Shown here: piece by piece, positions 1 through 10,371 of the stretch
Position numbering within the stretch: the stretch's first letter is position 1
Layout of the letters: each line of letters starts with the position of its first letter
Assembly (NCBI RefSeq): GCF_900086705.1
Contig: NZ_LT575483.1
Coordinates: 3,867,459 to 3,931,458, forward strand
DNA from: Massilibacillus massiliensis
GTDB lineage: Bacteria > Bacillota > Negativicutes > FLKF01
Reading direction: 5' to 3'
Length of the DNA: 64,000 bases
Notes under the pieces: generated by a model
What the model was told of the DNA's origin: nothing
Databases searched by the model: none
Seen by the model: the letters and a program-made list of their open reading frames with translations, nothing else
Program-made: the position numbers and the translations under genes

Positions 1-152
1 TGTATGAAAACCTCTCTAAATTTTAGAGAGTGAATTAACGAGCATTTTAGGATTCAAAATTAAAATTAAGCATTTAAGTATAAACTTAATGGCTAAATTG
101 ATTTAAAGCAAAAGCTAGGACTGGCTAGAAATAGACGAGTCCGGTGAATGCG
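1..152 (+). other. rRNA operon internal spacer (upstream of 23S)
   Basis: This is the end of the spacer that normally separates 16S from 23S; the 16S gene lies outside the window. It holds a short hairpin (about 13-31, CTCTCTAAA/TTTAGAGAG). A CTGGCT at 121-126 is complementary to AGCCAG at 3095-3100 just after 23S, which extends the helix that closes the 23S ends and looks like the precursor processing stem. No tRNA gene is seen in the visible part. Confidence 0.75.
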
Positions 153-3089
<2,937 letters not shown>

Positions 3090-3098
3090 AAAAAAGCC

Positions 3099-3116
3099 AG
3101 ACACCAGAAGGTGTCT
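3099..3116 (+). other. 23S-5S spacer hairpin
   Basis: AGACACC-AGAA-GGTGTCT forms a perfect 7-bp hairpin in the spacer between 23S and 5S. It lies just outside the extended 23S processing helix and is probably a processing or antitermination element; that role is inferred. Confidence 0.5.
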
Positions 3117-3196
3117 AGAGAAGAAAGAAACTAAAATGCAAGAATTCATACAAGAATAAAACTTCTGTATAGTTTTCAGAGAATAACTCTGAAGAA

Positions 3197-3313
3197 TCTG
3201 GTGACGACAGCTATAGGGATCCACCTGTTCCCATACCGAACACAGTAGTTAAGCCTATAAACGCCGAAAGTACTTGGGTGGAAACGCCCTGGGAGGATAG
3301 GTAGTTGCCGGTT
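3197..3313 (+). rRNA. 5S ribosomal RNA (copy 1)
   Basis: About 117 nt, the normal 5S length, placed about 107 nt after 23S. It carries the conserved loop sequence CCATACCGAACACAG and a GCCTATA arm pairing with CTATAGG. The terminal helix (CTGGTGAC with GTTGCCGG) pairs fully if G-U pairs are allowed. An intrinsic terminator follows directly. This is the functional copy. Confidence 0.95.
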
Positions 3314-3320
3314 AAGATGG

Positions 3321-3350
3321 AAAGCACTCACAAACGTGAGTGCTTTTTTT
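3321..3350 (+). terminator. Terminator after 5S copy 1
   Basis: AAAGCACTCAC-AAAC-GTGAGTGCTTT with a following T run: a strong intrinsic terminator ending the rRNA operon. The same stem recurs after the second 5S-like sequence. Confidence 0.93.
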
Positions 3351-3360
3351 GTATAAAAAT

Positions 3361-3430
3361 GATTCGCAGGAACAAGACTGGTGAGAGTGCTGCAACTGCT
3401 AGGAAGGACGAGAACCTGAGGTGAACAGTA
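3361..3430 (+). repeat. 5S tail repeat, copy 1
   Basis: The sequence just after the first terminator starts GATTCGCAGGAACAAGACTG and contains AGAGTGCTGCAACT and AACCTGAG. A clearly related version, with substitutions and small gaps, occurs after the second 5S-like sequence at 3657-3725. The unit 5S + terminator + tail is therefore duplicated in tandem. The tail matches no RNA family that I can name. Confidence 0.75.
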
Positions 3431-3474
3431 CTCCATGTACGTGAAACGAAGGATCGCAGGAGTGACGACGCAGA

Positions 3475-3603
3475 TGTGGTGCTATCGCCATGTCGGGCAT
3501 CTAAGTGGATTCACCTGTTCCACTACCGAACACAGTAGTTAAGCACTTAGAGGCCAAGGATACTTGGGTGGAAACGCCCTGGGAAAGTCGGTAGTTGCTG
3601 GTT
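3475..3603 (+). rRNA. Second, divergent 5S-like rRNA (possibly degenerate)
   Basis: The core from about 3500 is clearly 5S: ACTACCGAACACAGTAGTTA, a CTAAGTG/CACTTAG arm with compensating changes relative to copy 1 (CTATAGG/CCTATA), and GGGTGGAAACGCCCTGGG. The 5' part is abnormal. The 5' strand of the terminal helix cannot be found at the normal distance. A partial match (GGAGTGACGAC, about 3459) lies about 30 nt too far upstream, as if a short hairpin-forming segment had been inserted. The 5' boundary is therefore uncertain. The conserved 3' end and terminator argue for a recent duplicate. Whether it enters ribosomes is unknown. Confidence 0.7.
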
Positions 3604-3610
3604 AAGTTGA

Positions 3611-3639
3611 AAAGCACTCACGCTTGTGAGTGCTTTTTT
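3611..3639 (+). terminator. Terminator after second 5S-like copy
   Basis: AAAGCACTCAC-GCTT-GTGAGTGCTTT plus T run. The stem is identical to the terminator after copy 1; only the loop differs, which supports tandem duplication. Confidence 0.92.
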
Positions 3640-3656
3640 GTTGTAGTGCAGAAATA

Positions 3657-3725
3657 GATTCGCAGAAGAACAAGACTGACAGAGTGCTACAACTACGAGG
3701 AAGAGAGCCTGAGATGTGGAAGTGC
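3657..3725 (+). repeat. 5S tail repeat, copy 2
   Basis: GATTCGCAGAAGAACAAGAC, AGAGTGCTACAACTAC and GAGCCTGAG match the tail at 3361-3430 with small changes. It ends the duplicated unit; unique AT-rich sequence follows. Confidence 0.75.
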
Positions 3726-3851
3726 TAGTTTTATTCTGGTACAATTATAATTTTAAGGTGGATGGATTTTTTCAGGTAAGCAAAAAGTTTTTGGTTTACA
3801 ATTTTTTGTTGATTTAATTATGAAATTTTTGTATTTTTTGTAGGCTGCGTT

Positions 3852-3860
3852 TGATATAAT
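3852..3860 (+). promoter_or_regulatory. Extended -10 promoter for the HD-GYP gene
   Basis: TGATATAAT is an extended -10 element (TG-N-TATAAT) about 145 nt before the gene start; no good -35 is seen. Downstream at about 3881-3911, AAATAAGTA and TGCTTATTT can form a hairpin in the leader. The rest of 3726-4005 is AT-rich and shows nothing else. Confidence 0.45.
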
Positions 3861-4005
3861 TCTAATGGGAGGGAGAAAAATAAGTATTTTTTCCATGAAA
3901 AGTGCTTATTTATATAAAAATTTTTAAATAATTCGAATAAATAGGTCTTTAGTAAGAGTGCTACATTGTGATTTTTTTTTTATAATTGTAGTAAGGGGTG
4001 TAATT

Positions 4006-5070
4006 ATGAGAAATATAAATATTAGTGAAATTAGACCAGGCATGACTTTAGCGCGTACAATAATTAATGATAATATGATTGTTGTATTGGCGGAGAATAC
4101 GCTTTTATCAGAAGCACATATTACCAGATTGAAGTTTTTAGGTATAGAGAGTCTGTATATTAAAGATGATTATGATTTGAATCCTAGAGAATTGCTTGTG
4201 CAATCTATGCTGAATCGTAGTAATGGCTTTGTTGCGGAGTATAAAGAAGTTTTGATTGTTGTGGAAAAGCTTTTTAAAGAAATCGCAAATGATAAAGATG
4301 TTCCAGTGAAAAAGATGAAAAAGTTAGTAAATGATACGATTGTACCCATGGTACGCCAAAGTGGTGTTATTGATTATTTGTATGAGTTAAAATCTATGGA
4401 TAATTCAACTTATAATCATTCATTGCGCGTTGCAATTTTAGCTGGTGTATTAGCTAAATGGCTAGAGTATGAGGAAGCTGCTATCCAAGATGTTATTTTT
4501 GCAGGTTTTTTACACGATATTGGAAAAACTCAGTTGGATCAAAAAATAATTGAAAAGAATATTGAGAATTTGTCTGACGAGGAAAAAGAAATCTATATTC
4601 AGCATCCAATAGAGGGGAATAAAATTGTATCAAATAATGCAAATTTATCTGAAGGTGTTAAGAGAGCTGTGTTACAGCATCATGAAAAAGTCGATGGTAC
4701 TGGTTTTCCTTTTAATTTGTTAGGTGATGATATTCATGATTATGCAAAAATAGTGGCTGTAGCAAATACATATGATAATATTACAACAGAAAGAGAAGGT
4801 TTTTTAAAGCAAACGCCGTTCTCGGCATTGGTGATGATTACGAAAGGTATGTTCGATATTTTGGATCCAAGAATATGTATGCCATTCGTAATGAATGTCC
4901 AGCAGGCTTTTATTGGCTCCACAATATTGTTATCTGATAAAACGAAGGGACAAATTATTCAATATCCGAAGGATTATGCTGCATTACCATTGGTAAAATT
5001 AGATACCGGTGTCATTATTGATTTAAATAAAGAAGCAGCTTTGAACATTATTGAATATAATCCAGCGTGA
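4006..5070 (+). CDS. HD-GYP domain protein (probable cyclic di-GMP phosphodiesterase)
   Basis: 354 residues, predicted soluble. The N-terminal part (about 1-110) is the domain of unknown function often found before HD-GYP (starts MRNINISEIRPGMTLA). The C-terminal part is the HD-GYP phosphodiesterase domain, which in this family hydrolyses cyclic di-GMP with a metal centre. Visible metal and catalytic motifs are HD at residues 170-171 (FLHDIGK), HPIEGNKIV, HHEKVDGTGFP at 225-235 (GFP replaces GYP, a common variant) and VANTYDNIT. The ATG at 4006 has AAGGGGTG in front; a GTG 16 codons upstream is open but lacks a good ribosome site. It stands alone after the rRNA operon. Activity is inferred from motifs. 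Confidence 0.88.
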   Translation: MRNINISEIRPGMTLARTIINDNMIVVLAENTLLSEAHITRLKFLGIESLYIKDDYDLNPRELLVQSMLNRSNGFVAEYKEVLIVVEKLFKEIANDKDVPVKKMKKLVNDTIVPMVRQSGVIDYLYELKSMDNSTYNHSLRVAILAGVLAKWLEYEEAAIQDVIFAGFLHDIGKTQLDQKIIEKNIENLSDEEKEIYIQHPIEGNKIVSNNANLSEGVKRAVLQHHEKVDGTGFPFNLLGDDIHDYAKIVAVANTYDNITTEREGFLKQTPFSALVMITKGMFDILDPRICMPFVMNVQQAFIGSTILLSDKTKGQIIQYPKDYAALPLVKLDTGVIIDLNKEAALNIIEYNPA

Positions 5071-5089
5071 TTTTTGTTATTTTATAAAA

Positions 5090-5133
5090 AAGAAAAAGTA
5101 AATGGTCTAAATCATTGATGATTTAGACCATTT
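5090..5133 (-). terminator. Terminator of the aldolase gene
   Basis: AAATGGTCTAAATCAT and its complement form a long hairpin. Read on the minus strand it is followed by a T-rich run, so it ends the aldolase transcript. It may also stop the converging HD-GYP transcript. Confidence 0.8.
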
Positions 5134-5168
5134 ACAATTTATAAAGAGATTATAGATTTTTCTTTAGG

Positions 5169-6104
5169 TTAAGCTTTACCATTACAGCCAAGAACATGTA
5201 CCAATTTATGTTTAACTAATTCTTTGATATTTGCTCTAGCTGGAGTTAAATATTGTCTTGGGTCAAAGTGAGAAGGATTTGTGAATAAGTGTTCTCTAAT
5301 ACCAGCAGTTAAAGCAAGGCGTAAATCAGAATCAATATTAATTTTGCAGACTGCCATTTTAGCAGCTTGACGTAACATGTCTTCTGGGATGCCGATTGCA
5401 TCTGCTAGATTACCGCCGTTTTTATTGATTGCTTCAACATATTTTGGAACGACAGAAGAAGCACCATGTAGAACGATTGGGAAATTAGGAAGTCTGGATT
5501 CAATCTCTTCCAAAATATCAAAACGTAATTTTGGTTTTTGACCAGGTTTAAATTTGAAAGCACCATGACTTGTCCCGATTGCAATTGCTAAAGAATCCAC
5601 ACCAGTGCTTTTAACAAATTCTTCAACTTGTTCTGGTTGCGTATAGGAAGCATCTTCAGCGGATACGTTTACATCATCTTCAATACCTGCAAGTTGTCCT
5701 AATTCACCTTCTACTACAACGCCTTTACTGTGTGCATAGTCAACAACACGTTTAGTTAATTCGATATTGTCTTTGAAACTATGATGTGAACCATCAATCA
5801 TAACTGAAGTGAATCCACCATCGATACAAGATTTACAAATATCAAAATCAGCACCGTGATCTAAATGAAGTGCGATTGGAAGGTCAGTATCTTCAAGAGC
5901 TGCTTGAACTAAATGCACTAAGTAAGTATGTTTTGCATATTTTCTTGCACCAGCAGAAACTTGTAAAATAAGAGGTGCATTTTCTTCTTTAGCCGCTTCT
6001 GTAATTCCTTGAACAATTTCCATGTTGTTTACATTGAAAGCACCGATTGCATAGCCGCCTTCATAAGCTTTTTTAAACATTTCTTTAGTTGTAACTAATG
6101 GCAT
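5169..6104 (-). CDS. fba: Fructose-bisphosphate aldolase, class II
   Basis: 311 residues, close to the usual length of the family. It is the cytosolic glycolytic/gluconeogenic enzyme that cleaves fructose 1,6-bisphosphate to DHAP and glyceraldehyde 3-phosphate with a zinc ion. Visible family signatures are FNVNNME near the N-terminus, LHLDHGADFD with D82 and zinc ligand H83, the GTSHGAF phosphate-binding segment and VLHGASSV. The ATG at 6104 follows a GGGGG ribosome site (AGGGGGTAATATT); the open frame extends 16 codons further upstream without a site. It lies 105 nt downstream of the RluA-type gene on the same strand, and a TATAAT in the gap suggests its own promoter. Confidence 0.95.
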   Translation of the reverse strand: MPLVTTKEMFKKAYEGGYAIGAFNVNNMEIVQGITEAAKEENAPLILQVSAGARKYAKHTYLVHLVQAALEDTDLPIALHLDHGADFDICKSCIDGGFTSVMIDGSHHSFKDNIELTKRVVDYAHSKGVVVEGELGQLAGIEDDVNVSAEDASYTQPEQVEEFVKSTGVDSLAIAIGTSHGAFKFKPGQKPKLRFDILEEIESRLPNFPIVLHGASSVVPKYVEAINKNGGNLADAIGIPEDMLRQAAKMAVCKINIDSDLRLALTAGIREHLFTNPSHFDPRQYLTPARANIKELVKHKLVHVLGCNGKA

Positions 6105-6209
6105 AATATTACCCCCTAAGTAAATTATATAAAATACTACTAGCTCGTTCATTATAACATATTTTATAGTTTTAAAATATAGTTATACTTTAAATTTATT
6201 CTAAAATTA

Positions 6210-7085
6210 TTATTGTGTATTGATAATTTGTTGGATATCTTTGGGCAATTGACTGGTTAATTCAATTTTTTGTTTTGTAATTGGGTGAATAAAAGCTAAT
6301 TGTTTTGCATGCAATGCTTGGCGATGAATTAGTTCCGTTGCTTTACCGTATAAGTCGTCGCCTAGAATTGGGTGTCCTATGAAAGATAAGTGAACACGAA
6401 GTTGGTGTGTGCGCCCTGTTGTAAGTTCGAGTTCTACTAAGGAGAAATCTGAAAAAGTTTTTATTATTTTATAATGTGTAATCGCTTCTTGTCCATTTTC
6501 TGAGACCACGCGTTCGATAATGCTATTGGGTTTTCGGGCAATCGGTGCATGAATGATTCCTTCAGTTGGGGCAGGCGTGCCTAAAACTAAGGCTTGATAT
6601 GTACGATGCAGTGTTTTTTGTTGTGAAGAAAAAGAGAAAAGATTTTGAATATGGGGCATTTTGGCGATCAAGACAAGGCCAGATGTGTTTTTATCTAAGC
6701 GATGAACTGGATGAAAAGATAATGGCAATCCTTGCTTTTTATAATGATATAAGAGCGCGTTTGCTAAGGTTGTGTAGTGTTCTTTGGTTGTTGGGTGTAC
6801 TAACTGTCCAGCTGGTTTGTCAATGACAATGAGATATTCATCCTCGTAACAAATATTTAACGGCATTTCAATGGGGGAAATCTGACAATGTTCTTCAATT
6901 TCATAGCTGATATGATCATTTGCTTTTATCATTGCAGTTCCAGGATTAATTAATATACCATTAATTTTGAGGCAATTATTATTTTTTATTTTACGCCAAA
7001 GGGTAAGAGAAATATTTTCGTACTTACGTAGATAGTTTTTGATAGGTTGAGCTTCTATTTCATTAGGAACAGTGAAAGTAGGCAT
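6210..7085 (-). CDS. RluA-family RNA pseudouridine synthase
   Basis: 291 residues. It isomerises specific uridines to pseudouridine in rRNA or tRNA. The catalytic signature HRLDKNTSG is present with Asp at residue 131, and ASG-type motifs (GRTHQLRVHLSFIGHPILGD) near residue 225 complete the fold. The N-terminal 65 residues look like a degenerate S4 RNA-binding domain. ATG with AAGGAG in front. A paralogue lies at 41419-42324. RluA, RluC and RluD types cannot be told apart from sequence alone, so no symbol is given. Confidence 0.93.
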   Translation of the reverse strand: MPTFTVPNEIEAQPIKNYLRKYENISLTLWRKIKNNNCLKINGILINPGTAMIKANDHISYEIEEHCQISPIEMPLNICYEDEYLIVIDKPAGQLVHPTTKEHYTTLANALLYHYKKQGLPLSFHPVHRLDKNTSGLVLIAKMPHIQNLFSFSSQQKTLHRTYQALVLGTPAPTEGIIHAPIARKPNSIIERVVSENGQEAITHYKIIKTFSDFSLVELELTTGRTHQLRVHLSFIGHPILGDDLYGKATELIHRQALHAKQLAFIHPITKQKIELTSQLPKDIQQIINTQ

Positions 7086-7197
7086 AAAATCTCCTTGTAA
7101 TGTTAATTATGTATTTGAATCAATTATATTATACAGAATATCTTTATAATATGTAAGAAAAGTTAAGGTAGGAGTGGATAATTACCCACCCCTGTTT

Positions 7198-7662
7198 TTA
7201 CAATGTTGAGTGTATCATAGAAATGATTGTAGCGATACAGTCGCGTTCTACTAGTGTTGATTCAATTAAATAATCTTTCATTGGTTCTCCATTTATTTTG
7301 TAGATATATATAACTCGTTGATGTCGACGAATTAGGGCATGGATAAGGCTTGCGATAAAAACTCGTTTGATTTGGTGTGAATTTTCACTAGTATCTGCTT
7401 CTGTACGAAGATCTAATCCGATTTTATTGAGTGAAACGTTCATTTCTTCATCATGCATGCAAATTAGATGAATTACATCTATATAGGTATGCCAATGATG
7501 ATTTGCAATATTATCTAATGTGTCGCGCATGGTACCGCTTGCAAGTTGCGCAGAATCTAATGCAGTTCGCATTAAATCCAGCTGTTCAATACATTCTTCA
7601 TGTAATGCTTTCATATGGTCAAAGTCCATTGACATAGGTTTACGATTACGGAAATTTCGCAA
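7198..7662 (-). CDS. Hypothetical protein, helical, 154 residues
   Basis: Not recognised. The start is a TTG at 7662 preceded by CAGGGGGTAAT; the next in-frame ATG would remove about ten residues. The protein is soluble, predicted mostly alpha-helical, and rich in His and Met in its first half (NHHWHTYIDVIHLICMHDEE). The His-rich helices could suggest metal binding or a four-helix bundle, but this is speculation. It lies 43 nt after the Cys-rich 103-residue gene on the same strand, so the two probably form an operon. A weak GC hairpin at about 7169-7192 follows the gene. Confidence 0.7.
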   Translation of the reverse strand: MRNFRNRKPMSMDFDHMKALHEECIEQLDLMRTALDSAQLASGTMRDTLDNIANHHWHTYIDVIHLICMHDEEMNVSLNKIGLDLRTEADTSENSHQIKRVFIASLIHALIRRHQRVIYIYKINGEPMKDYLIESTLVERDCIATIISMIHSTL

Positions 7663-7705
7663 ATAGATTACCCCCTGTTAAAGTTTATTCCTATGCCAAA
7701 TATTG

Positions 7706-8017
7706 CTATTTATCAAGTGCTAGAAATCTAATCATACAAATAGGAATGTACATTGAAAGTGATTTACGATGCATGCAAAGATTGACAATGATAAAATCAC
7801 AGCCTACATAGCAAAGTGAACCACATAATGTTTCTCGACCACAGACTCTGGCATCTACGGAAAATATAATTTTACATCCGAGCATGCCGAGTAAACGATC
7901 CTTGAATGACGCATCAGGAAATGTACCACACATTCGCTGATCATAGCAGTTATATCCCATATCATTATTCGGTTCAGCGCATTCGTTATTATACCAATGT
8001 GGATAGTTACAATCCAT
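7706..8017 (-). CDS. Hypothetical Cys-rich protein, 103 residues
   Basis: Not recognised with certainty. It has 11 cysteines in 103 residues, including CGRETLCGSLCYVGCD in the second half, and a Tyr/Asn-rich N-terminus (MDCNYPHWYNNEC). There is no signal peptide or membrane segment. A GAGGAGG ribosome site before the ATG supports real translation. The C-terminal half (RLLGMLGCKIIFSVDARVC, then YIPICMIRF) reads like a compact beta domain seen in small Firmicutes proteins of unknown role. Metal or Fe-S binding, or a cross-linked surface/coat role, are possibilities without proof. It is first in a probable operon with the 154-residue gene. Confidence 0.7.
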   Translation of the reverse strand: MDCNYPHWYNNECAEPNNDMGYNCYDQRMCGTFPDASFKDRLLGMLGCKIIFSVDARVCGRETLCGSLCYVGCDFIIVNLCMHRKSLSMYIPICMIRFLALDK

Positions 8018-8188
8018 AAAGCATTCGACCTCCTCTATGTTAAGGAAAGATAAAGTTGGATTTAGAGTATAATATGAATAAATTTATAATAATGCTACCA
8101 GATAAAAGAGAGATTGTTTAAAAATGATTTGCAGGAATTTCGCAAAATAGTCAAGAATAATAACAAAAAGTATTTTAGGAGGAGTTTT

Positions 8189-8683
8189 ATGGCAAAAGAT
8201 TGTTCATTTGATGTAGTATCTGAAACAGATATGCAGGAAGTTAATAATGCTGTAAATCAAGCAATGAAGGAAATTGGTCAGCGTTTTGATTTTAGAAATA
8301 GTAAATCTAATATTACTTTAGAGGGGAATGATTTAAAAATAATCAGTGATGATGAATTTAAATTAGAGAATGTATTAGATATACTGAAAGCCAAGGCAAT
8401 TAAACGGAATGTGTCTACAAAGAGTTTTGATTATGGTAAGATTGAGGCAGCAGCGCAAGGAACTGTGCGGCAAATAGTTAAAGTGAAAAGTGGAATTAGC
8501 AAAGAAAATGCTAAAAAAGTGATAAATTTAATCAAAGAAACAAAGCTAAAAGTGCAAGCGCAGATTCAAGATGATCAAGTGCGCGTGTCTGGAAAAAATA
8601 AAGATGATTTACAGCAGATTATTGCAAAATTAAGACAAGCAGATCTTGACATTGATTTGCAGTTTATAAATTTTAGAGCATAA
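8189..8683 (+). CDS. yajQ: YajQ/UPF0234 family nucleotide-binding protein
   Basis: 164 residues, full length for the family. It starts [20 protein letters not shown] and carries [22 protein letters not shown] in the middle, both diagnostic of YajQ. The family has a double ferredoxin-like fold; some members bind cyclic di-GMP or RNA, and the cellular role in Firmicutes is not settled. The start at 8189 has AGGAGGAG in front; an open stretch upstream lacks a site. It is transcribed alone and converges on the permease gene. Confidence 0.93.
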   Translation: MAKDCSFDVVSETDMQEVNNAVNQAMKEIGQRFDFRNSKSNITLEGNDLKIISDDEFKLENVLDILKAKAIKRNVSTKSFDYGKIEAAAQGTVRQIVKVKSGISKENAKKVINLIKETKLKVQAQIQDDQVRVSGKNKDDLQQIIAKLRQADLDIDLQFINFRA

Positions 8684-8741
8684 CATAAATAAAGCGAGCA
8701 ATGTATTTCTATTCGAAATCATTGCTCGCTTTATTTATGTT
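8682..8741. terminator. Bidirectional terminator between yajQ and the uracil permease
   Basis: AACATAAATAAAGCGAGCAATG and its complement (CATTGCTCGC...) form a stem of about 20 bp flanked by A and T runs on either side, so it can end both convergent genes. Confidence 0.9.
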
Positions 8742-8749
8742 AAATTCTC

Positions 8750-9994
8750 TTATGATTTTTTATTGATTAATTCAATAATTCTAAAAGATAGACTTAGAAT
8801 TATTGCAACAATTGTTGCTAATGCCATTCCTTTCATGGTAACTGTACCTAGTGTTATGCTTGCACCGCTAACACCGATACCAAGTACGACAGAGGTAAGA
8901 ATTAAGTTAGCAGGTTTGTTGTAATCTACTTTTGCTTCGACTAACATTCGAAGTCCAGATGTTGCAATTACACCAAACAGTAATAAGGAGACACCGCCCA
9001 TAACAGGAACGGGGATCGTTTGAATTGCTGCAGCAAGTTTGCCCACGAAAGAGAGGATAATAGCAAAAATTGCTGCGCCTCCGATTACCCATACACTGTA
9101 AACTTTAGTGATTGCAAGAACGCCGATATTTTCACCGTACGTTGTGTTTGGTGTGGAACCAAAGAAGCCAGAAATAATGGTAGATATACCATTGCCTAAT
9201 AAGGATTTATCAAGTCCAGGATCTTTTGTTAAGTCTTTATCAATAATGTTGCCAGTAACGATTAAGTGACCGATGTGTTCAGCGATAACTACGAGTGCTG
9301 CCGGTAATATAATGACGATTGCACTCATATTAAATATAGGAGAATAAATTGTTGGCATAGCAAACCATGCAGCAGTATAAATTGGAGATAAATCTACTAA
9401 ACCCATGAATAGCGATAATGCATAACCACTTAGTACACCAATTAAGATTGGAATAATAGCTAGAAATCCGCGAAAGGCGACTGAGCCTAAAATGGTTACG
9501 AGTAGAGTAAATATAGATACAGTGATTACTTTGGCATCGATGACATCGCCCGTTAATCCTGCCATACCTGCAGCTGTAGGCATTAATTCCAAGCCTATTA
9601 CGGCGACAATTGCACCCATGGCTGCTGGTGGAAATACTACATCGATCCATTGGGTGCCAAGAGCACGAATACTCAACCCGACAAGAGAAAATACTATACC
9701 TACAACGATAAATCCACCGAGGGTTGCTTCGTAACCGTATTGTGGTAAGATTACAAAAACAGGTGAAATAAATGCAAAACTAGAACCTAAGTAGGCAGGG
9801 ATTTTACCCTTACAAATGAATAAATAAAGTAGTGTTCCAATCCCATTAAAGAGTAAAATTGTTGCTGGATTTACTTTAAATAAAATTGGAACTAACACGG
9901 TAGCACCAAACATAGCAAATAAATGTTGGAGGCTAAGTGGAATTGTTGTAAACAATGGTAATTTTTCTTCGACTTTTATGACACGATTATTCAT
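8750..9994 (-). CDS. uraA: Uracil/xanthine permease, NCS2 family (uracil type)
   Basis: 414 residues with about 12-14 membrane segments throughout. It starts with a short cytosolic tail followed by LPLSLQHLFAMFGATVLVP, the characteristic NCS2 start. Other signatures are AYLGSSFAFISP, a GTPNTTYGENIGVL-like stretch (GSTPNTTYGENIGVLAIT), and GVIATSGLRMLVE. It is a proton-coupled uptake system for uracil. The specificity call is strengthened by a PyrR-type attenuator directly upstream (10029-10128), which ties expression to pyrimidine supply. The ATG at 9994 has AAGGAGAGA in front. No other pyr gene is in the window. Confidence 0.93.
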   Translation of the reverse strand: MNNRVIKVEEKLPLFTTIPLSLQHLFAMFGATVLVPILFKVNPATILLFNGIGTLLYLFICKGKIPAYLGSSFAFISPVFVILPQYGYEATLGGFIVVGIVFSLVGLSIRALGTQWIDVVFPPAAMGAIVAVIGLELMPTAAGMAGLTGDVIDAKVITVSIFTLLVTILGSVAFRGFLAIIPILIGVLSGYALSLFMGLVDLSPIYTAAWFAMPTIYSPIFNMSAIVIILPAALVVIAEHIGHLIVTGNIIDKDLTKDPGLDKSLLGNGISTIISGFFGSTPNTTYGENIGVLAITKVYSVWVIGGAAIFAIILSFVGKLAAAIQTIPVPVMGGVSLLLFGVIATSGLRMLVEAKVDYNKPANLILTSVVLGIGVSGASITLGTVTMKGMALATIVAIILSLSFRIIELINKKS

Positions 9995-10028
9995 GTAATA
10001 AATCTCTCCTTATATAAATGATTTGGGC

Positions 10029-10128
10029 AAAATAAAAATCTCTTACAAGCATGTAAGAGACAGAAAATGTACATAATTCATTCTATTATGCACCTTTTCA
10101 GTCTCACAGGACTACATTAAAAGGATAC
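10029..10128 (-). promoter_or_regulatory. PyrR-dependent pyr attenuator upstream of the uracil permease
   Basis: Read on the minus strand, the leader contains AGTCCTGTGAGACTGAAAAGG (+ strand about 10093-10113), matching the consensus of the PyrR RNA-binding loop (AGTCCNGNGAGRCTGNNAAGG), flanked by pairing arms ATCCTTTT/AAAAGG. Next comes a hairpin CATAAT...ATTATG (10067-10090), then a terminator stem TCTCTTACA/TGTAAGAGA (10039-10060) with a T-rich run. In this family, UMP-bound PyrR stabilises the binding loop, which blocks an antiterminator and shuts off transcription. PyrR itself is not in the window. Confidence 0.88.
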
Positions 10129-10226
10129 TACCCTTAAAACTTATCACAGATTCAGAAAAAAGTCTAGTTGGTTTTACTGATTACAACAGTATGTTGACAA
10201 AATTTTTATAAACAAGTTAAAAAGTA

Positions 10227-10255
10227 TTACATTTATATCTGATATCGGTTATAAT
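10227..10255 (+). promoter_or_regulatory. Sigma-A type promoter of aspartokinase
   Basis: TTACAT, 17-bp spacer, TATAAT, about 117 nt before the aspartokinase start. The leader holds no recognisable lysine riboswitch. Confidence 0.6.
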
Positions 10256-10371
10256 GATTAAATATTAAATTTATTTTTTTTGTAATAATTTGTCCATGTA
10301 CAAGAGGACTTTGTGTTTTTGCGAAGAATTACAAAAATGATAAAGTGTTAAACAAGTTTAGGGGGAGAGCA

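Noticed and set aside
10256-10371. Lysine riboswitch before aspartokinase
   Set aside because: The leader is only about 110 nt and lacks the AGGUAGAGGUGC-type core and the five-helix size of about 170-200 nt.
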